A stretch of 64,000 nt of DNA from an uncultured Cohaesibacter sp. (lineage in GTDB: Bacteria; Pseudomonadota; Alphaproteobacteria; Rhizobiales; Cohaesibacteraceae), in contig NZ_OY759860.1 in the NCBI RefSeq assembly GCF_963662805.1, forward strand, positions 146,750-210,749, written 5' to 3'. Under the pieces are notes generated by a model. The model did no database searches. It saw only the letters and a program-made list of their open reading frames with translations, and had not been told where the DNA came from. Each line of letters begins with the position of its first letter. Within the stretch, counting starts at the first letter, position 1. Below, piece after piece: positions 10,480 through 20,054 of this stretch. The translations under genes and the position numbers were made by a program.

Positions 10480-12384
10480 TCAGGCCTCTTTCCACCACCA
10501 TCGCTCCGGTCGAAACTCGTAGAGATTGGCACTGTCGATCCATTTGAGGCCTTTCCAGACCCCCAGCGTGTGCACTGGCTTGTTCCAGTTGGGCACCCAA
10601 TAATGTCCCGCCCGCCAAATCCGGTCGATGGCCTGACCGGCCGCGATCATGTCCTCGCGGGTTTTGGCCGAAATGGCGGCCTCGATCATGGCATCCATCA
10701 CCGGGTCGGCGACCCCGGCAATGTTGTTGCTGCCGTGAGACTCGGCTGCCTCCGAGCCCCACATCGAGCGGCTTGACGGCGTGATATTGGCATCAAGCCC
10801 ATAGCGGCGTCCGACGAGATCGAAGTCGAAATTGTCAACACGGCTCTGGAATTGCGATGGGTCAACGAGCCGGAAGGTGAGGGGGATGTCGAGCAGCGCC
10901 AGCGTGTTGATCCAAGGGGTAACAATCCGTTCGAAGGCCGGGCTGTTGGTCAGAAGCTCGATGTCGAGCAATTCGCCTTCGGCATTCACCCAGCCCTTCT
11001 CGTTGCGGCTCCAGCCCGCCTCCTGAAGCAAGCGGTTGGCCTTGGCGAGCAGCTTCCGGTCCTTGCCCGACGCATCCGATTTCGGCGGACTGTAAGGTTC
11101 GTCAAAGACCGCCGGGTCAAGCTGATCGCGATAGGGTTCCAAGAGGGCCAGCACCTTGCCTTCGGCAGGTCCGGAAGCCTTCATTGCGGTGCGCTCGAAG
11201 AAGGACTCCGTGCGCTGGTAAAGGCCATAAAAGAGGTTCTTGTTGGACCATTCGAAATCGAAGGTGAGGGCGATGGCCTCCCGCGTGCGCGGATCGGCAA
11301 ACTTGGGCTTCCTCAGATTAAAAAACCAGCCTTGCGCGCCGGACGGCTGACCATCGGGCAATTCGAGCTTGAAGACCCGACCGTCCTTGATCGCCGGGAA
11401 ATCATACTGCGTCGCCCAGGCCTTGGAGGAAAACTCCACATGCAGGTTGATGTCCCCCTTTTTGAAGGCCTCGAACAGCACCGTGTGCTCGCGGGCAAAG
11501 AACATCCGCACGACATCGAAATTGTCATGCCCGATGGAGGTCGGAAGATCCTTGCCCCAATAGTCGGGATCACGCTCATAGTCGATGAAACTGCCCGCAT
11601 TGACCGAGCCAACGCGATAGGGGCCGGAGCCGAGCGGCGGCTCAAGGGTCGAACGGTCGAAATCCATCGTCTCGTAATAGGCTTTCGAGAAGATCGGCAC
11701 CATGTAGCTGACGTCGATCGCTGCCTGCTTCTGCTGACTGCCCGAGAAGACCAGAACAACGCGGTCGTCATCCACCTCGGCACGCTCAAGCTCGGCGAGG
11801 GCGACGCGCAGGTTCGGATGACCCTTTTCCTTAAGGATATTGAAGCTGAAGGCCACATCGTCCGTCGTGACCGGCGAACCGTCATGAAACCGTGCCTCGG
11901 GCCTCAAGGCAAAGGAATAGCGATTGCCATCCGGCGACAGCGACACCGAGCTGGCAAGGTGGCAATAGACGGCATCGGGCTCATCAAAGGCCCTGACGGT
12001 CAGGGTATCGAATAAAAGCTCTGTACGCGGCGGCGCATCCCCTTTCAGCACAAAGCCATTCAGGGTGTTGAAGGTCTGGGGGTTCTGATTATAGCGCCAG
12101 TCATGGGCCGACTGGACAAGACGCCCTCCCTTTTGTGCGTGCGCTTCGACATAGTCGAAATGGGCAAAGCCGGGCGGATATTTGAGCGGGCCGAAGACGG
12201 AGAGGCCATGAAGCTCTGCGGCGGCCCATCCGACGAGTGGCCTGCCGACAAGCCCGGCGCCAAATACCGCCGACGCAATGGCAGCTAAAGCGGAGGAGCG
12301 GAGAAAGGCGCGCCGGTCAATGCCGGCGACCCCGCCCGGTTTGGCCCCATGCAAGAAGGGCATTGTGTCTCTGTTCTTGACCAA
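10480..12384 (-). CDS. yejA: Periplasmic peptide-binding protein YejA (Tat-type signal)
   Basis: 634 residues; SBP_bac_5 (family 5 solute-binding) protein. The N-terminus carries a twin-arginine motif, DRRAFLRSS, followed by a hydrophobic stretch and an Ala-rich cleavage region, predicting Tat export. The mature part starts like other YejA proteins (GLSVFGPLKYPPGF) and has family patterns such as LEPPLGSGPYRVG. The TTG start is kept because aaagga lies about six bases upstream; an ATG at 12363 is the alternative and does not change the signal. It is the second of two tandem yejA paralogues feeding one transporter. Confidence 0.9.
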   Translation of the reverse strand: MVKNRDTMPFLHGAKPGGVAGIDRRAFLRSSALAAIASAVFGAGLVGRPLVGWAAAELHGLSVFGPLKYPPGFAHFDYVEAHAQKGGRLVQSAHDWRYNQNPQTFNTLNGFVLKGDAPPRTELLFDTLTVRAFDEPDAVYCHLASSVSLSPDGNRYSFALRPEARFHDGSPVTTDDVAFSFNILKEKGHPNLRVALAELERAEVDDDRVVLVFSGSQQKQAAIDVSYMVPIFSKAYYETMDFDRSTLEPPLGSGPYRVGSVNAGSFIDYERDPDYWGKDLPTSIGHDNFDVVRMFFAREHTVLFEAFKKGDINLHVEFSSKAWATQYDFPAIKDGRVFKLELPDGQPSGAQGWFFNLRKPKFADPRTREAIALTFDFEWSNKNLFYGLYQRTESFFERTAMKASGPAEGKVLALLEPYRDQLDPAVFDEPYSPPKSDASGKDRKLLAKANRLLQEAGWSRNEKGWVNAEGELLDIELLTNSPAFERIVTPWINTLALLDIPLTFRLVDPSQFQSRVDNFDFDLVGRRYGLDANITPSSRSMWGSEAAESHGSNNIAGVADPVMDAMIEAAISAKTREDMIAAGQAIDRIWRAGHYWVPNWNKPVHTLGVWKGLKWIDSANLYEFRPERWWWKEA

Positions 12385-12461
12385 GAGCCGTCCTTTGTCC
12401 TGTCCGACGTTGTCCTATCCAACGCCCGATTGGTTTCTCTGCCCGCCGGTGAGCTAGCCGA

Positions 12462-14432
12462 TCAGTTCTTTGCTTCCACCGCAGCTGCTTTGGCCTCATC
12501 CCACCACCAGATGGTCGGGAAGCCGACGCTCAACATGGGCAGCGGATCCGGGTGTCCGAACCGGTCCCAATAGGCGATCCGGCTTGCCGCCAGCGTCCAG
12601 CCCGGAATGACATAGTGATTGGCAAGCAACACCCGGTCGAGCGCTTTCGTGGCGGCCACGAGATCTTCGCGATCCTTGGCGTAGATGATTTTGGTGATCA
12701 GCTCGTCGACCGCCTCGTTCTTGATACCCGCATAGTTGGCCGAGCCTTCGCGGTCCGCCGATTCCGAACCGAAATATTCCTGCTGCTCGTTGCCCGGCGA
12801 CAGGCTTTGCCCCCAGCCGGTATAGATCAGGTCGAAGTCGCGGCTGCGGACCCGGTTGACATATTGCGAGCTGTCGACGACCCGCGGGGTCATCTTGATT
12901 CCGACGCGTTCAAGCGAAGCCTGCAGGCGCAGCGCCACGCGCTCGAAGTTGGTGCCATTGAGCAGATATTCGATCTCGAAGGCTTCGCCCTTCTCGTTGC
13001 GCATGACCACCTTGGTCGGGTCGCTGGCAAGGCCGAGCGTCACCATCATCGAATGTAGGAAGCCTTCGGGGCGCTTTTCCTCGTCAACCTCGGTTCTGGG
13101 TTCCCAACCGGCTTCCTTGAAGAGGTCCAGTGCCTTTTTCAGATTGTCACGCAGATCCTCGCGACTCTCCACCTTCGGATTGACGTATGGCTCGAAAGCT
13201 TCAGCCGGAACCTTGTCCTTAAGCGGTTCGAGCAGTTCGAGAACCTTGCCTTCTGCCTTGCCGGAGGAGGCAAGCTCGGTGCCGAAGTAGAAGCTCGAGA
13301 TGCGCTCATACTGATCATAGAACAGGGTGCGGTTCATCTCCTCGAAGTTGAACACATAGTTCAGCGCTTCGCGAACTTTGGGATCCTGAAACTTCTCCCG
13401 ACGCAGGTTCGGCAGGAAGCCGACGAGGACACCGGAGGATTTGTCCGGGATCACTTCCTTGGCGACCCGCCCGTCCTTGGCCGCGGGGAATTCATATTCC
13501 GTCGCCCAGCGTTTGGCGGTGGATTCGACGCGGAAGTCAAAACCGCCGGACTTGAAATTCTCGAACAGGACAGTGTCGTCGCGGAAATACTCGATCCTGA
13601 GCTGGTTGAAATTGTTGGTGCCGACGTTGACATTCAGGTCCTTGCCCCAATAGTCATCGACGCGATCATAGGTGATGTATTTGCCCGGCGAGAAGTCGCC
13701 GATCTTGTAGGCGCCTGAGCCAAGTGGCGGCTCAAGGGTGCCCTTGGAAATGTCGCGCTGTTCGCCATTTGCATCCGTGCCAGTCCACCAGTGCTTGGGC
13801 AGGATCATCAACTGGCCGACGATATGCGGCAGCTCGCGGTTGCCTTCCTGATCGAAGGTGAAGGTAACTTCCCGCTCGCCCGTGACTTCAGCCTTCGAGA
13901 CATGGCTGTAGTAGAAGCGCTGCTGCGGATTGAGTTCGGTCAGCTTCTCGAATGACCAGACCACATCCTCGGCGGTGATCGGTTCGCCATCGTGCCAGCG
14001 TGCCTCTTCCCGGATGCGATATTTCACATAGGAATAGTTGGGACCAACATACATCGCATCGGCGATGAGGCCGTAGTCCGAGGAAATCTCGTCATAGGCC
14101 GAGGTCATCAGCGTGTCGTAGATATAGCCAAGGCCAGAAGCCGGTTCGCCTTTCGGGATGATGACGTTAAAGCTGTCAAATCCGCCCTGCAGCGCCTGCC
14201 GGGCCACACCGCCCTTTGGCGCGTTCACATTGACATATTCGAAATGCTCGAAGCCGTCCGGATATTTCGGGTCACCCATGAGGGAGGAGCCGTGCAGCCA
14301 GGTTTCGAATTCGACCGCCAGTGCATCGCCAGAACCTGCGATCAGACCGGCGGTTGCCATGGGCGCAAGAGCCAGCGAGAAACACAAAGCCCGCAAGGGG
14401 GAGGTCTTGCGACGACGCAAGGAATGAGGCAC
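12462..14432 (-). CDS. yejA: Periplasmic peptide-binding protein YejA paralogue (Sec signal)
   Basis: 656 residues; family 5 solute-binding protein similar along its length to the neighbouring YejA copy. Shared landmarks are DPKYPDGFEHFEYVN near the N-terminus, LEPPLGSGAYKIGDF and the C-terminal IIYAKDREDLVAA. The signal peptide is Sec-like (basic RRRK, then a hydrophobic core) without a clear Tat consensus. The GTG start is supported by aaggag seven bases upstream. It is the first gene of the yej operon. Two binding proteins for one permease set suggest a wider peptide range, as known for yejA1/yejA2 in Brucella; the ligands are unknown. Confidence 0.9.
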   Translation of the reverse strand: MPHSLRRRKTSPLRALCFSLALAPMATAGLIAGSGDALAVEFETWLHGSSLMGDPKYPDGFEHFEYVNVNAPKGGVARQALQGGFDSFNVIIPKGEPASGLGYIYDTLMTSAYDEISSDYGLIADAMYVGPNYSYVKYRIREEARWHDGEPITAEDVVWSFEKLTELNPQQRFYYSHVSKAEVTGEREVTFTFDQEGNRELPHIVGQLMILPKHWWTGTDANGEQRDISKGTLEPPLGSGAYKIGDFSPGKYITYDRVDDYWGKDLNVNVGTNNFNQLRIEYFRDDTVLFENFKSGGFDFRVESTAKRWATEYEFPAAKDGRVAKEVIPDKSSGVLVGFLPNLRREKFQDPKVREALNYVFNFEEMNRTLFYDQYERISSFYFGTELASSGKAEGKVLELLEPLKDKVPAEAFEPYVNPKVESREDLRDNLKKALDLFKEAGWEPRTEVDEEKRPEGFLHSMMVTLGLASDPTKVVMRNEKGEAFEIEYLLNGTNFERVALRLQASLERVGIKMTPRVVDSSQYVNRVRSRDFDLIYTGWGQSLSPGNEQQEYFGSESADREGSANYAGIKNEAVDELITKIIYAKDREDLVAATKALDRVLLANHYVIPGWTLAASRIAYWDRFGHPDPLPMLSVGFPTIWWWDEAKAAAVEAKN

Positions 14433-14745
14433 GGTTCGTCTCCTTCAATCAAGGGTCTCAAAATACATCAGGTCAAGCGCTCGTCATCCGGTCAGAACCA
14501 TCCGATGACAGGCATGCAATCATTTCAAAGGCCCATCCCGTTCGAAAATCAAACGATTTGGCATGGATAGGCTCATGCCACCTTAGCAAAGCCCGACCCT
14601 TGCGAGTAGCTCCAATCTGGTGGCAGGACCCACATTGTTCCTTGCGGACGCTGGTTCAAGACATTTTCAGGCGCAATCGGACAGCAATGTGGCAGAATCA
14701 TCCACATTTTCATGAAATTTTCTTAAGGATCAGTAGATCTTAGGC
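14433..14745. other. Intergenic region upstream of the yej operon
   Basis: A 313-base gap between the start of the first yejA (leftward) and the end of the YbaK-like gene (leftward). It must contain the yej promoter; the SD aaggag is at its edge. I found no convincing -35/-10 pair, RNA gene or ORF. Confidence 0.4.
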
Positions 14746-15243
14746 TCAATCGGCAGCTTCGAGCAGCACCGCTCCTGTTGCTTCGAATAGCTGTTGTGGG
14801 GCCACCTTGAAGACTGCGTTGGGTGCGCCTGCCGCGGCCCAGACGACGTCGAAGGTCAACAGGTCTGGGTCCATATAGACCGCCATCTCGCATAGGTGTC
14901 CGATCGGGGCGACCCCGCCAATGGCAAAGCCAGTTTCCGCTCGCACCTTTTTGGCATCAGCCCGGTCAAGGCTCGAGCCGATGACCTTTGCCGCGAGATC
15001 GAGGTCGGCCCGGTTGTGCCCGGCGATCAGCAGGAGCACGAGCTGCTGGTTGTCGTGACGCTCGAAGATCAGGCTCTTGACGATCTGCGCAACCTCGCAG
15101 GAGCAGGCCGCAGCGGCGTCTTCTGCGGTGCGGGTGGACTCCGGCATCACCAGAATGTCCACATCGAGGCCGAGGGCCTTTGCCGCAGCATCAACGCGGT
15201 CTTTCGAGCTTTGCTTGCCCTTGGGCTTCTGCATTTCATTCAT
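14746..15243 (-). CDS. YbaK/ProX-type aminoacyl-tRNA deacylase
   Basis: 165 residues, a single YbaK/EbsC domain. The conserved lysine sits in AQIVKSLIFE, and the later GFAIGGVAPIGH matches the GxxxGGxxPxGH motif of the family. Members hydrolyse mischarged tRNA such as Cys-tRNA(Pro) or Ala-tRNA(Pro) in trans; the exact tRNA cannot be told from sequence. Its ATG directly abuts the stop codon of pncB, and a ggagg inside the pncB end may serve as SD, so the two genes are translationally coupled. Confidence 0.85.
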   Translation of the reverse strand: MNEMQKPKGKQSSKDRVDAAAKALGLDVDILVMPESTRTAEDAAAACSCEVAQIVKSLIFERHDNQQLVLLLIAGHNRADLDLAAKVIGSSLDRADAKKVRAETGFAIGGVAPIGHLCEMAVYMDPDLLTFDVVWAAAGAPNAVFKVAPQQLFEATGAVLLEAAD

Positions 15244-16539
15244 TCAGACAATGACCTCCATGGCCTCTTGTGCGCCCACGCCGAAGACGCGCTTGTAACG
15301 TTCGATTTCGTCTTTTGGCCCCATGGCCTTGTTCGGATTGTCCGACAGTTTGACGGTCGGTCTGCCATTGGCCGAAACGGCCTTGCAGACGAGTGAGAAG
15401 GGAGCAAGTCCGTCGTCCGGGACAAGGCCTCTGAAGTCGTTGGTCAGAAGGGTGCCCCAGCCAAACGAGATCCTGACCCGTCCGTTGAAGCGGGCATAAA
15501 GTGACGCGATCTCGTCGACATCAAGCCCGTCCGAGAAAATGATCAGCTTTTCTTTCGGGTCCTCTCCCCGGTCAAGCCACCATTTGATGGCGATCTCGGC
15601 CGCTTCTGCCGGTTGCCCACTGTCGATACGGATGCCGGTCCAGTTGGTCAGCCAGCCCGGCGCCCGCTCGAGAAAGCCCTTGGTGCCATAGGTGTCCGGC
15701 AGGATGACCTGAAGATTGCCGTCATGCTCGCGCTGCCAGTCTTCCAGCACCCGGTAAGGGGCATAGGCGAGCTCTTCGTCGCTCTCGGCAAGAGCCGAAT
15801 AGACCATCGGCAGCTCATGGGCATTGGTGCCGATGGCCTCCATCTCGCGGCGCATGGCGATGAGGCAGTTGGATGTGCCGGTGAAATTGGCCCCGAGCCC
15901 CTCCTGCATCGCCTGAACGCACCAGTCCTGCCAGAGGAAGGAATGGCGGCGGCGGGTGCCAAAATCCGCAACCCTTACCTCGCCGATGGATCGCAAACGC
16001 TCAACCTTCTCCCACAGCCGGGTCATGGCTCGGGCGTAAAGGATCTGCAATTCAAACCGCGCCATCTTGTGCAGGCAGGCGCGGGAGCGCAGTTCCATCA
16101 GCACTGACAATGCCGGGATCTCCCAGAGCATCACCTCGGGCCATGCGCCCTCGAAGCTCAGCTCATATTGATCACCCACTCGCTCGAGATGATAGGGGGG
16201 CAGGGTCAGATTTTCGAACCATTCCATGAAATCGGAATGGAACATCGACCGTTTGCCATAGAACATGTTGCCGCGCAGCCACGTGCTTTCGCCCCGTGAC
16301 AGCTTGAGGGTGCGGATATAGTCGAGCTGGGCCCTCAGTTCCCCCTCATCGATCAGCTTGGCAAGCGGAATATGTTTGGAACGATTGATCAGGCTGAATT
16401 CGACGCGCACGTCCGGCTTGTTGTGAAAGACCGATTGCGCCATCAGGAGCTTGTAGAAATCGGTGTCGATCAGCGAACGGACGATGGGATCGATCTTCCA
16501 ACGGTGGCTGTAGACGCGAGACGCGAGATCCGTGGTCAT
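15244..16539 (-). CDS. pncB: Nicotinate phosphoribosyltransferase
   Basis: 431 residues. Typical PncB sequence with DFYKLLMAQSVF near residue 25, the phosphoribosyl-binding IRIDSGQPAE and LIIFSDGLDVDEI near residue 340, and the ISFGWGTLLTNDF segment. It makes nicotinate mononucleotide from nicotinate and PRPP with ATP hydrolysis, the entry step of the Preiss–Handler NAD salvage pathway. pncA, which supplies nicotinate, lies just upstream on the same strand. The SD aagg is eight bases before ATG. Confidence 0.95.
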   Translation of the reverse strand: MTTDLASRVYSHRWKIDPIVRSLIDTDFYKLLMAQSVFHNKPDVRVEFSLINRSKHIPLAKLIDEGELRAQLDYIRTLKLSRGESTWLRGNMFYGKRSMFHSDFMEWFENLTLPPYHLERVGDQYELSFEGAWPEVMLWEIPALSVLMELRSRACLHKMARFELQILYARAMTRLWEKVERLRSIGEVRVADFGTRRRHSFLWQDWCVQAMQEGLGANFTGTSNCLIAMRREMEAIGTNAHELPMVYSALAESDEELAYAPYRVLEDWQREHDGNLQVILPDTYGTKGFLERAPGWLTNWTGIRIDSGQPAEAAEIAIKWWLDRGEDPKEKLIIFSDGLDVDEIASLYARFNGRVRISFGWGTLLTNDFRGLVPDDGLAPFSLVCKAVSANGRPTVKLSDNPNKAMGPKDEIERYKRVFGVGAQEAMEVIV

Positions 16540-16642
16540 GATGAGGCCTTGTCTTCAATGTCAAATCGGCAACAGGCTGGCGCAGCCGTTTGCCTGATGC
16601 AAGGGGTTTTTGGGGCGAAGTTGGGGAGCGGTTGGAGGCCGG

Positions 16643-17254
16643 TCAGTCGATCAGCGTGACACCATGGCTCGTCATGTCTTCAAGCGCAGCCTGAAGCGAG
16701 CCGTCAAGATCAATGGCGCGGCAGGCACCAAGGTCAACGCTGACAGCAAAGCCAAGCTTGGCCGCATCCACGGCTGAGAAACGCACACAGAAGTCCGTGG
16801 CAAGCCCTGCCATGACGAGCGAGGTGATGCCCTTCTCCCTCAGATAGCCTTCGAGCCCCGTCGGTGTCCGGTGGTCATTTTCAAAAAAGGCCGAATAGCT
16901 GTCGATTGCCGGATTGCTGCCTTTGCGCAGAATGACGTTGGCGCGACGGGTCAGCAGGGACGGATGGAAGTCGGCGCCCGGATCGCCCTGAACGCAATGA
17001 TCGGGCCAGAGAACCTGAGGCCCATAGGGCATGTCGATCATGTCATAGGGTGCTTTGCCATCATGGCTGGAGGCAAAGGAGAGATGGACTTGGGGATGCC
17101 AGTCCTGAGTGAGCACGATGTGCGAGAAGTCATCCTGCATGGCATTGATGCGCTCCACGACCTCATCTCCACCGGGCACTGCAAGGTGCCCGCCCGGGCA
17201 GAAATCAGTCTGCACGTCAATGATGATGAGGGCCTGATGAGGCGAATTGGACAT
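16643..17254 (-). CDS. pncA: Nicotinamidase
   Basis: 203 residues, cysteine-hydrolase fold. The catalytic triad is visible: Asp13 in IIDVQTDFCPGG, Lys111 in LRKGSNPA and Cys156 in GLATDFCVRFSA. The metal-binding Asp/His set is expected around residues 50–75 (DWHPQVHLSFAS). It hydrolyses nicotinamide to nicotinate and ammonia, feeding PncB, whose gene follows 103 bases downstream. The start is supported by ggagg nine bases before ATG. Confidence 0.94.
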   Translation of the reverse strand: MSNSPHQALIIIDVQTDFCPGGHLAVPGGDEVVERINAMQDDFSHIVLTQDWHPQVHLSFASSHDGKAPYDMIDMPYGPQVLWPDHCVQGDPGADFHPSLLTRRANVILRKGSNPAIDSYSAFFENDHRTPTGLEGYLREKGITSLVMAGLATDFCVRFSAVDAAKLGFAVSVDLGACRAIDLDGSLQAALEDMTSHGVTLID

Positions 17255-17413
17255 CGGCTTGTCCCTCCGGGACCGTCTTTTCGGGAAATGAGCTTGGGAG
17301 ACCTGTCAGCTTCACATGGCTCGTTGAATGATTTGAGGCCACAGGTTAGTCCCAAGAGCGTCATTTGCAAATGCCTGATCCGCATAACTTCATCTCAGAC
17401 CGAGACATCCAAC

Positions 17414-17440
17414 AAAAAAGGCCGGGTCTGAAACCCGGCC
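17414..17440 (-). terminator. Intrinsic terminator of the cytochrome c gene
   Basis: Read on the minus strand: an 8-bp stem ggccgggt/acccggcc (17420–17427 and 17433–17440) with a 5-base loop, followed directly by six T residues (A run 17414–17419 on the plus strand). It is a textbook Rho-independent terminator about 60 bases past the cytochrome gene stop. Confidence 0.9.
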
Positions 17441-17497
17441 TCGTGATTCTTTTTATCTGCGCGACTGTGTCGCAGGTCTGCAGTCGCAGGTCTGCAC

Positions 17498-18019
17498 TTA
17501 CTGCGTCAGGGACTGCAGATAAGCGACAAGATCGGCGCGGTCGCCATCTTTTTTCAGACCGGCAAAGGCCATCTTGGTGCCGTCGACTAGATCCTTCGGT
17601 TTGGTCAGGAATGCGTTCAGGGTTTCCGCGTCCCAGGTCTTGCCTTCGCCGAAAGCAACCATGGCGTCGGAATAGCTGAAGTCGGAAATAGTCGCGATCC
17701 CGCGCCCAAAGACATCGTGCAGATGCGGGCCGGTCTTGTTGGCACCGCCAGCGTCAAACGTATGACAAGCCGCACATTTCTTTGCAACTTTCTCGCCTTT
17801 TTCTGGATCGGCAGAAGCCAGAAGAGTGGCGAAATCGACTTCCTCGACAGCTTCCTTCGGTGCAGCGCTGTCGCCAGCTTCCGCCACTTCGATCACGTAG
17901 CCCGGCGTTGCAGGAGCTTCTTCGTGGAAGATGTAGCCGGTCACCATGCCGGTCACCATGACGAAAATCAGGGCCATCAAAAGCGCGCCAAAGGCTTTGT
18001 TGAGTTCAAAAAAATTCAT
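17498..18019 (-). CDS. Membrane-anchored c-type cytochrome (CycM-like)
   Basis: 173 residues from the ATG at 18019; an upstream ATG at 18040 exists but aggacc/ggag favours the inner start. One N-terminal membrane anchor (about residues 8–30) is followed by an acidic linker and a class I cytochrome c domain. The heme site is CAACH (Cys82, Cys85, His86), and the distal ligand is probably Met150 in GTKMAFAG. The architecture matches CycM-type anchored cytochromes that carry electrons from the bc1 complex to cytochrome oxidase in rhizobia. It is divergent from kdsB, an arrangement I recall from related genomes. Confidence 0.9.
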   Translation of the reverse strand: MNFFELNKAFGALLMALIFVMVTGMVTGYIFHEEAPATPGYVIEVAEAGDSAAPKEAVEEVDFATLLASADPEKGEKVAKKCAACHTFDAGGANKTGPHLHDVFGRGIATISDFSYSDAMVAFGEGKTWDAETLNAFLTKPKDLVDGTKMAFAGLKKDGDRADLVAYLQSLTQ

Positions 18020-18211
18020 TGGTCCTAGCTCCGGGGTCATTTTTGCAACGCGAGCGATAAGGCATCAGCATTGCAAATTGCGTGGTGCGTTCTTTACTTG
18101 ATGCGGAAACTACTAGCTTTTCCGGATAAATGTCCATAGGAATAGCGGCTAAGATACTCCGACTTGGGGTGTAGAAAGACCCCTTTTCAACAATATTGGG
18201 GAGAAATCCGC

Positions 18212-18968
18212 ATGTCTATTGGTACCACCGACATCAATCCGATTGTTCTGATCCCGGCATGCATGACCTCGAACCGCCTTCCAAACAAGCCCATGATGGA
18301 TATTGGCGGAGCTCCGATGATCGTGCAGGTCTGGCGGCGTGCAATGGAAGCGGGCATCGGCCCGGTTCTGGTTGCGGCGGACAGTCACGAGATCGCGCAA
18401 GTCATCCGGGATGCCGGAGGTGATGCGGTAGTCACCAATCCTGTTCATCCGTCCGGATCCGACCGGATTTGTGAGGCACTGGAGCATTTCGACCCCAATC
18501 ACCGCTACAATATCGTTGTAGACGTCCAGGGTGACCTGCCCACGATCGACCCTGCCATTATCCGCAGCGTGCTCGATCCGCTTCAGGATCCGGCTGTCGA
18601 TATTTCGACCCTTGCGGTGGAAATCACCGAAGAGTCTCAGAAAGACAATCCCAACGTCGTCAAGGTGGTCGGTGTCAAGATCGGCCCCAAACGCCTCAAG
18701 GCGCTGTATTTTACCCCGCGCCAAGGCACCGCACGGCGAAGGCACCCTCTATCATCACATCGGCCTTTACGGCTATCGCCGCAAGGTGCTCGAAACCTTC
18801 AGCGACCTGCCGGTTTCCCCGCTCGAAGACCGGGAGCATCTCGAACAGTTGCGGGCGCTCGAAGCCGGCATGAGGATCGATGTGGCCGTGGTCGAGGACA
18901 TCCCGCTGGGTGTGGATACCATGGCTGATGTCGACAAGGCGCGCGAAATCATATCAAGCCGCACTTGA
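18212..18968 (+). pseudogene. kdsB: 3-deoxy-manno-octulosonate cytidylyltransferase, one frameshift
   Basis: KdsB activates Kdo with CTP for lipopolysaccharide core synthesis. The frame opens at ATG 18212 (ggggaga upstream) and runs through ALYFTP. It then continues in the next frame as RAKAPHGEGTLYHHIGLYGY up to the stop at 18968. Removing one C from the run 18714–18717 restores ALYFTRAKAPHGEG and a 251-residue protein, the normal length. Other signatures are intact (SGSDRICEAL, VVDVQGDLPTIDP). The N-terminal nucleotide-binding loop reads IPACMTSNRLP, where KdsB normally has IPAR (Cys17 for Arg). Both oddities lie in a stretch rich in single-base insertions, so sequence error is the likely cause. 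Confidence 0.85.
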
Positions 18969-19069
18969 CACGACCGATCAAGCGTCGCTCTATCCGTTTT
19001 TTACAGAACTCAAGACCCGCGGGCGCTCTTGCCCGTGATGCCGCATACATAGTCCATCAAGGAGCCGTC

Positions 19070-19958
19070 ATGATCGCCAAGAAAGTCGTCTTTCAGGGAG
19101 AACCGGGAGCCAACTCGCACATCGCGTGCAACAATGTTTTTCCCGAATGTGAAGCAGTTCCCATGGCGACGTTTGAAGACTGCTTTAAACGCGGTCCAGA
19201 ACGATCTGGCGGACCTTGCCATGATCCCGGTCGAAAACTCGGTCGCCGGTCGCGTCGCGGACATCCATCACCTGATGCCCACCTCGGACCTGCACATCAT
19301 TGGCGAGTATTTTCTGCCCATCCATCATCAGCTGGTCGGTCTCAGGGGCTCGAAGCTGTCCGACGTGAAATCGGTGCAGAGCCATGTCATGGCGCTCGGA
19401 CAATGCCGCAAGATCATCCGCAAGCTCGGCATCAAGGCTGTGGTGGGTGCGGACACAGCCGGGTCGGCCCGCCAGATCGCGGAGCGTGGTGATCCGACCC
19501 AAGCAGCCATCGCCTCCGATCTGGCTGCCGATATCTATGATCTCGACATCCTTCAGAAGGATATCGAGGACGAGACGCACAACACCACCCGTTTCATCAT
19601 CCTCTCGAAATATCCCATCAAGGCTGATCGGGGCGAGGGTCCGGTGATTACCACCTTCGTCTTCCGCGTCCGCAACGTGCCCGCCGCGCTCTACAAGGCT
19701 ATGGGCGGCTTTGCCACCAACGGGGTCAACATGACCAAGCTGGAAAGCTACCAGACCGGCGGCAAATTCTTTGCTACCCAGTTTTATGCGGACGTCGAGG
19801 GGCATCCGGATGACCCCAGTGTCCAGTTGGCGCTCGAGGAACTTCGCTTCTTCTCGGCCGAGTTCAAGATATTGGGCATTTATCCGGCCCATGACTATCG
19901 CCAGACCAACAATGAACCCGAGGCCAACCGCGCCCTGCGGCCAAGCCCCCATCATTGA
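19070..19958 (+). pseudogene. pheA: Prephenate dehydratase with ACT domain, one frameshift
   Basis: Prephenate dehydratase makes phenylpyruvate in phenylalanine biosynthesis. ATG 19070 follows aaggag. The first 40 codons (VVFQGEPGANSHIACNNVFP) are in one frame and the rest (NDLADLAMIPVENSVAGRVA onward) in another. Removing one A from 19187–19189 joins them as FEDCFNAVQNDLADLA and gives 295 residues. The catalytic-domain motif near residue 160 is NTTRFIILS, where TRF is the usual signature. The C-terminal ACT domain contains the phenylalanine-binding GGFATNGVNMTKLES. It follows kdsB by 101 bases and ends at a hairpin. It is probably intact in the organism. Confidence 0.85.
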
Positions 19959-20010
19959 GGATCATGAGGGCTGGGCCGCAAGCGCTCTTCCCGAGCATTA
20001 TGCCAAAACA

Positions 20011-20034
20011 AAGCCGGTCATTGACCGGCTTTTT
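20011..20034. terminator. Bidirectional terminator between pheA and the secreted orphan
   Basis: A 9–10 bp stem, aagccggtc (20011–20019) and gaccggctt (20023–20031), with a 3-base loop, then TTT to 20034 on the plus strand and an A-rich flank on the other side. It lies between convergent genes. Confidence 0.85.
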
Positions 20035-20054
20035 CTGTTTCTGATGTCAAGTGA

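Noticed and set aside
10852..12015. A 387-codon plus-strand frame opposite yejA
   Set aside because: Shadow of the binding-protein gene, without signal, motif or SD.
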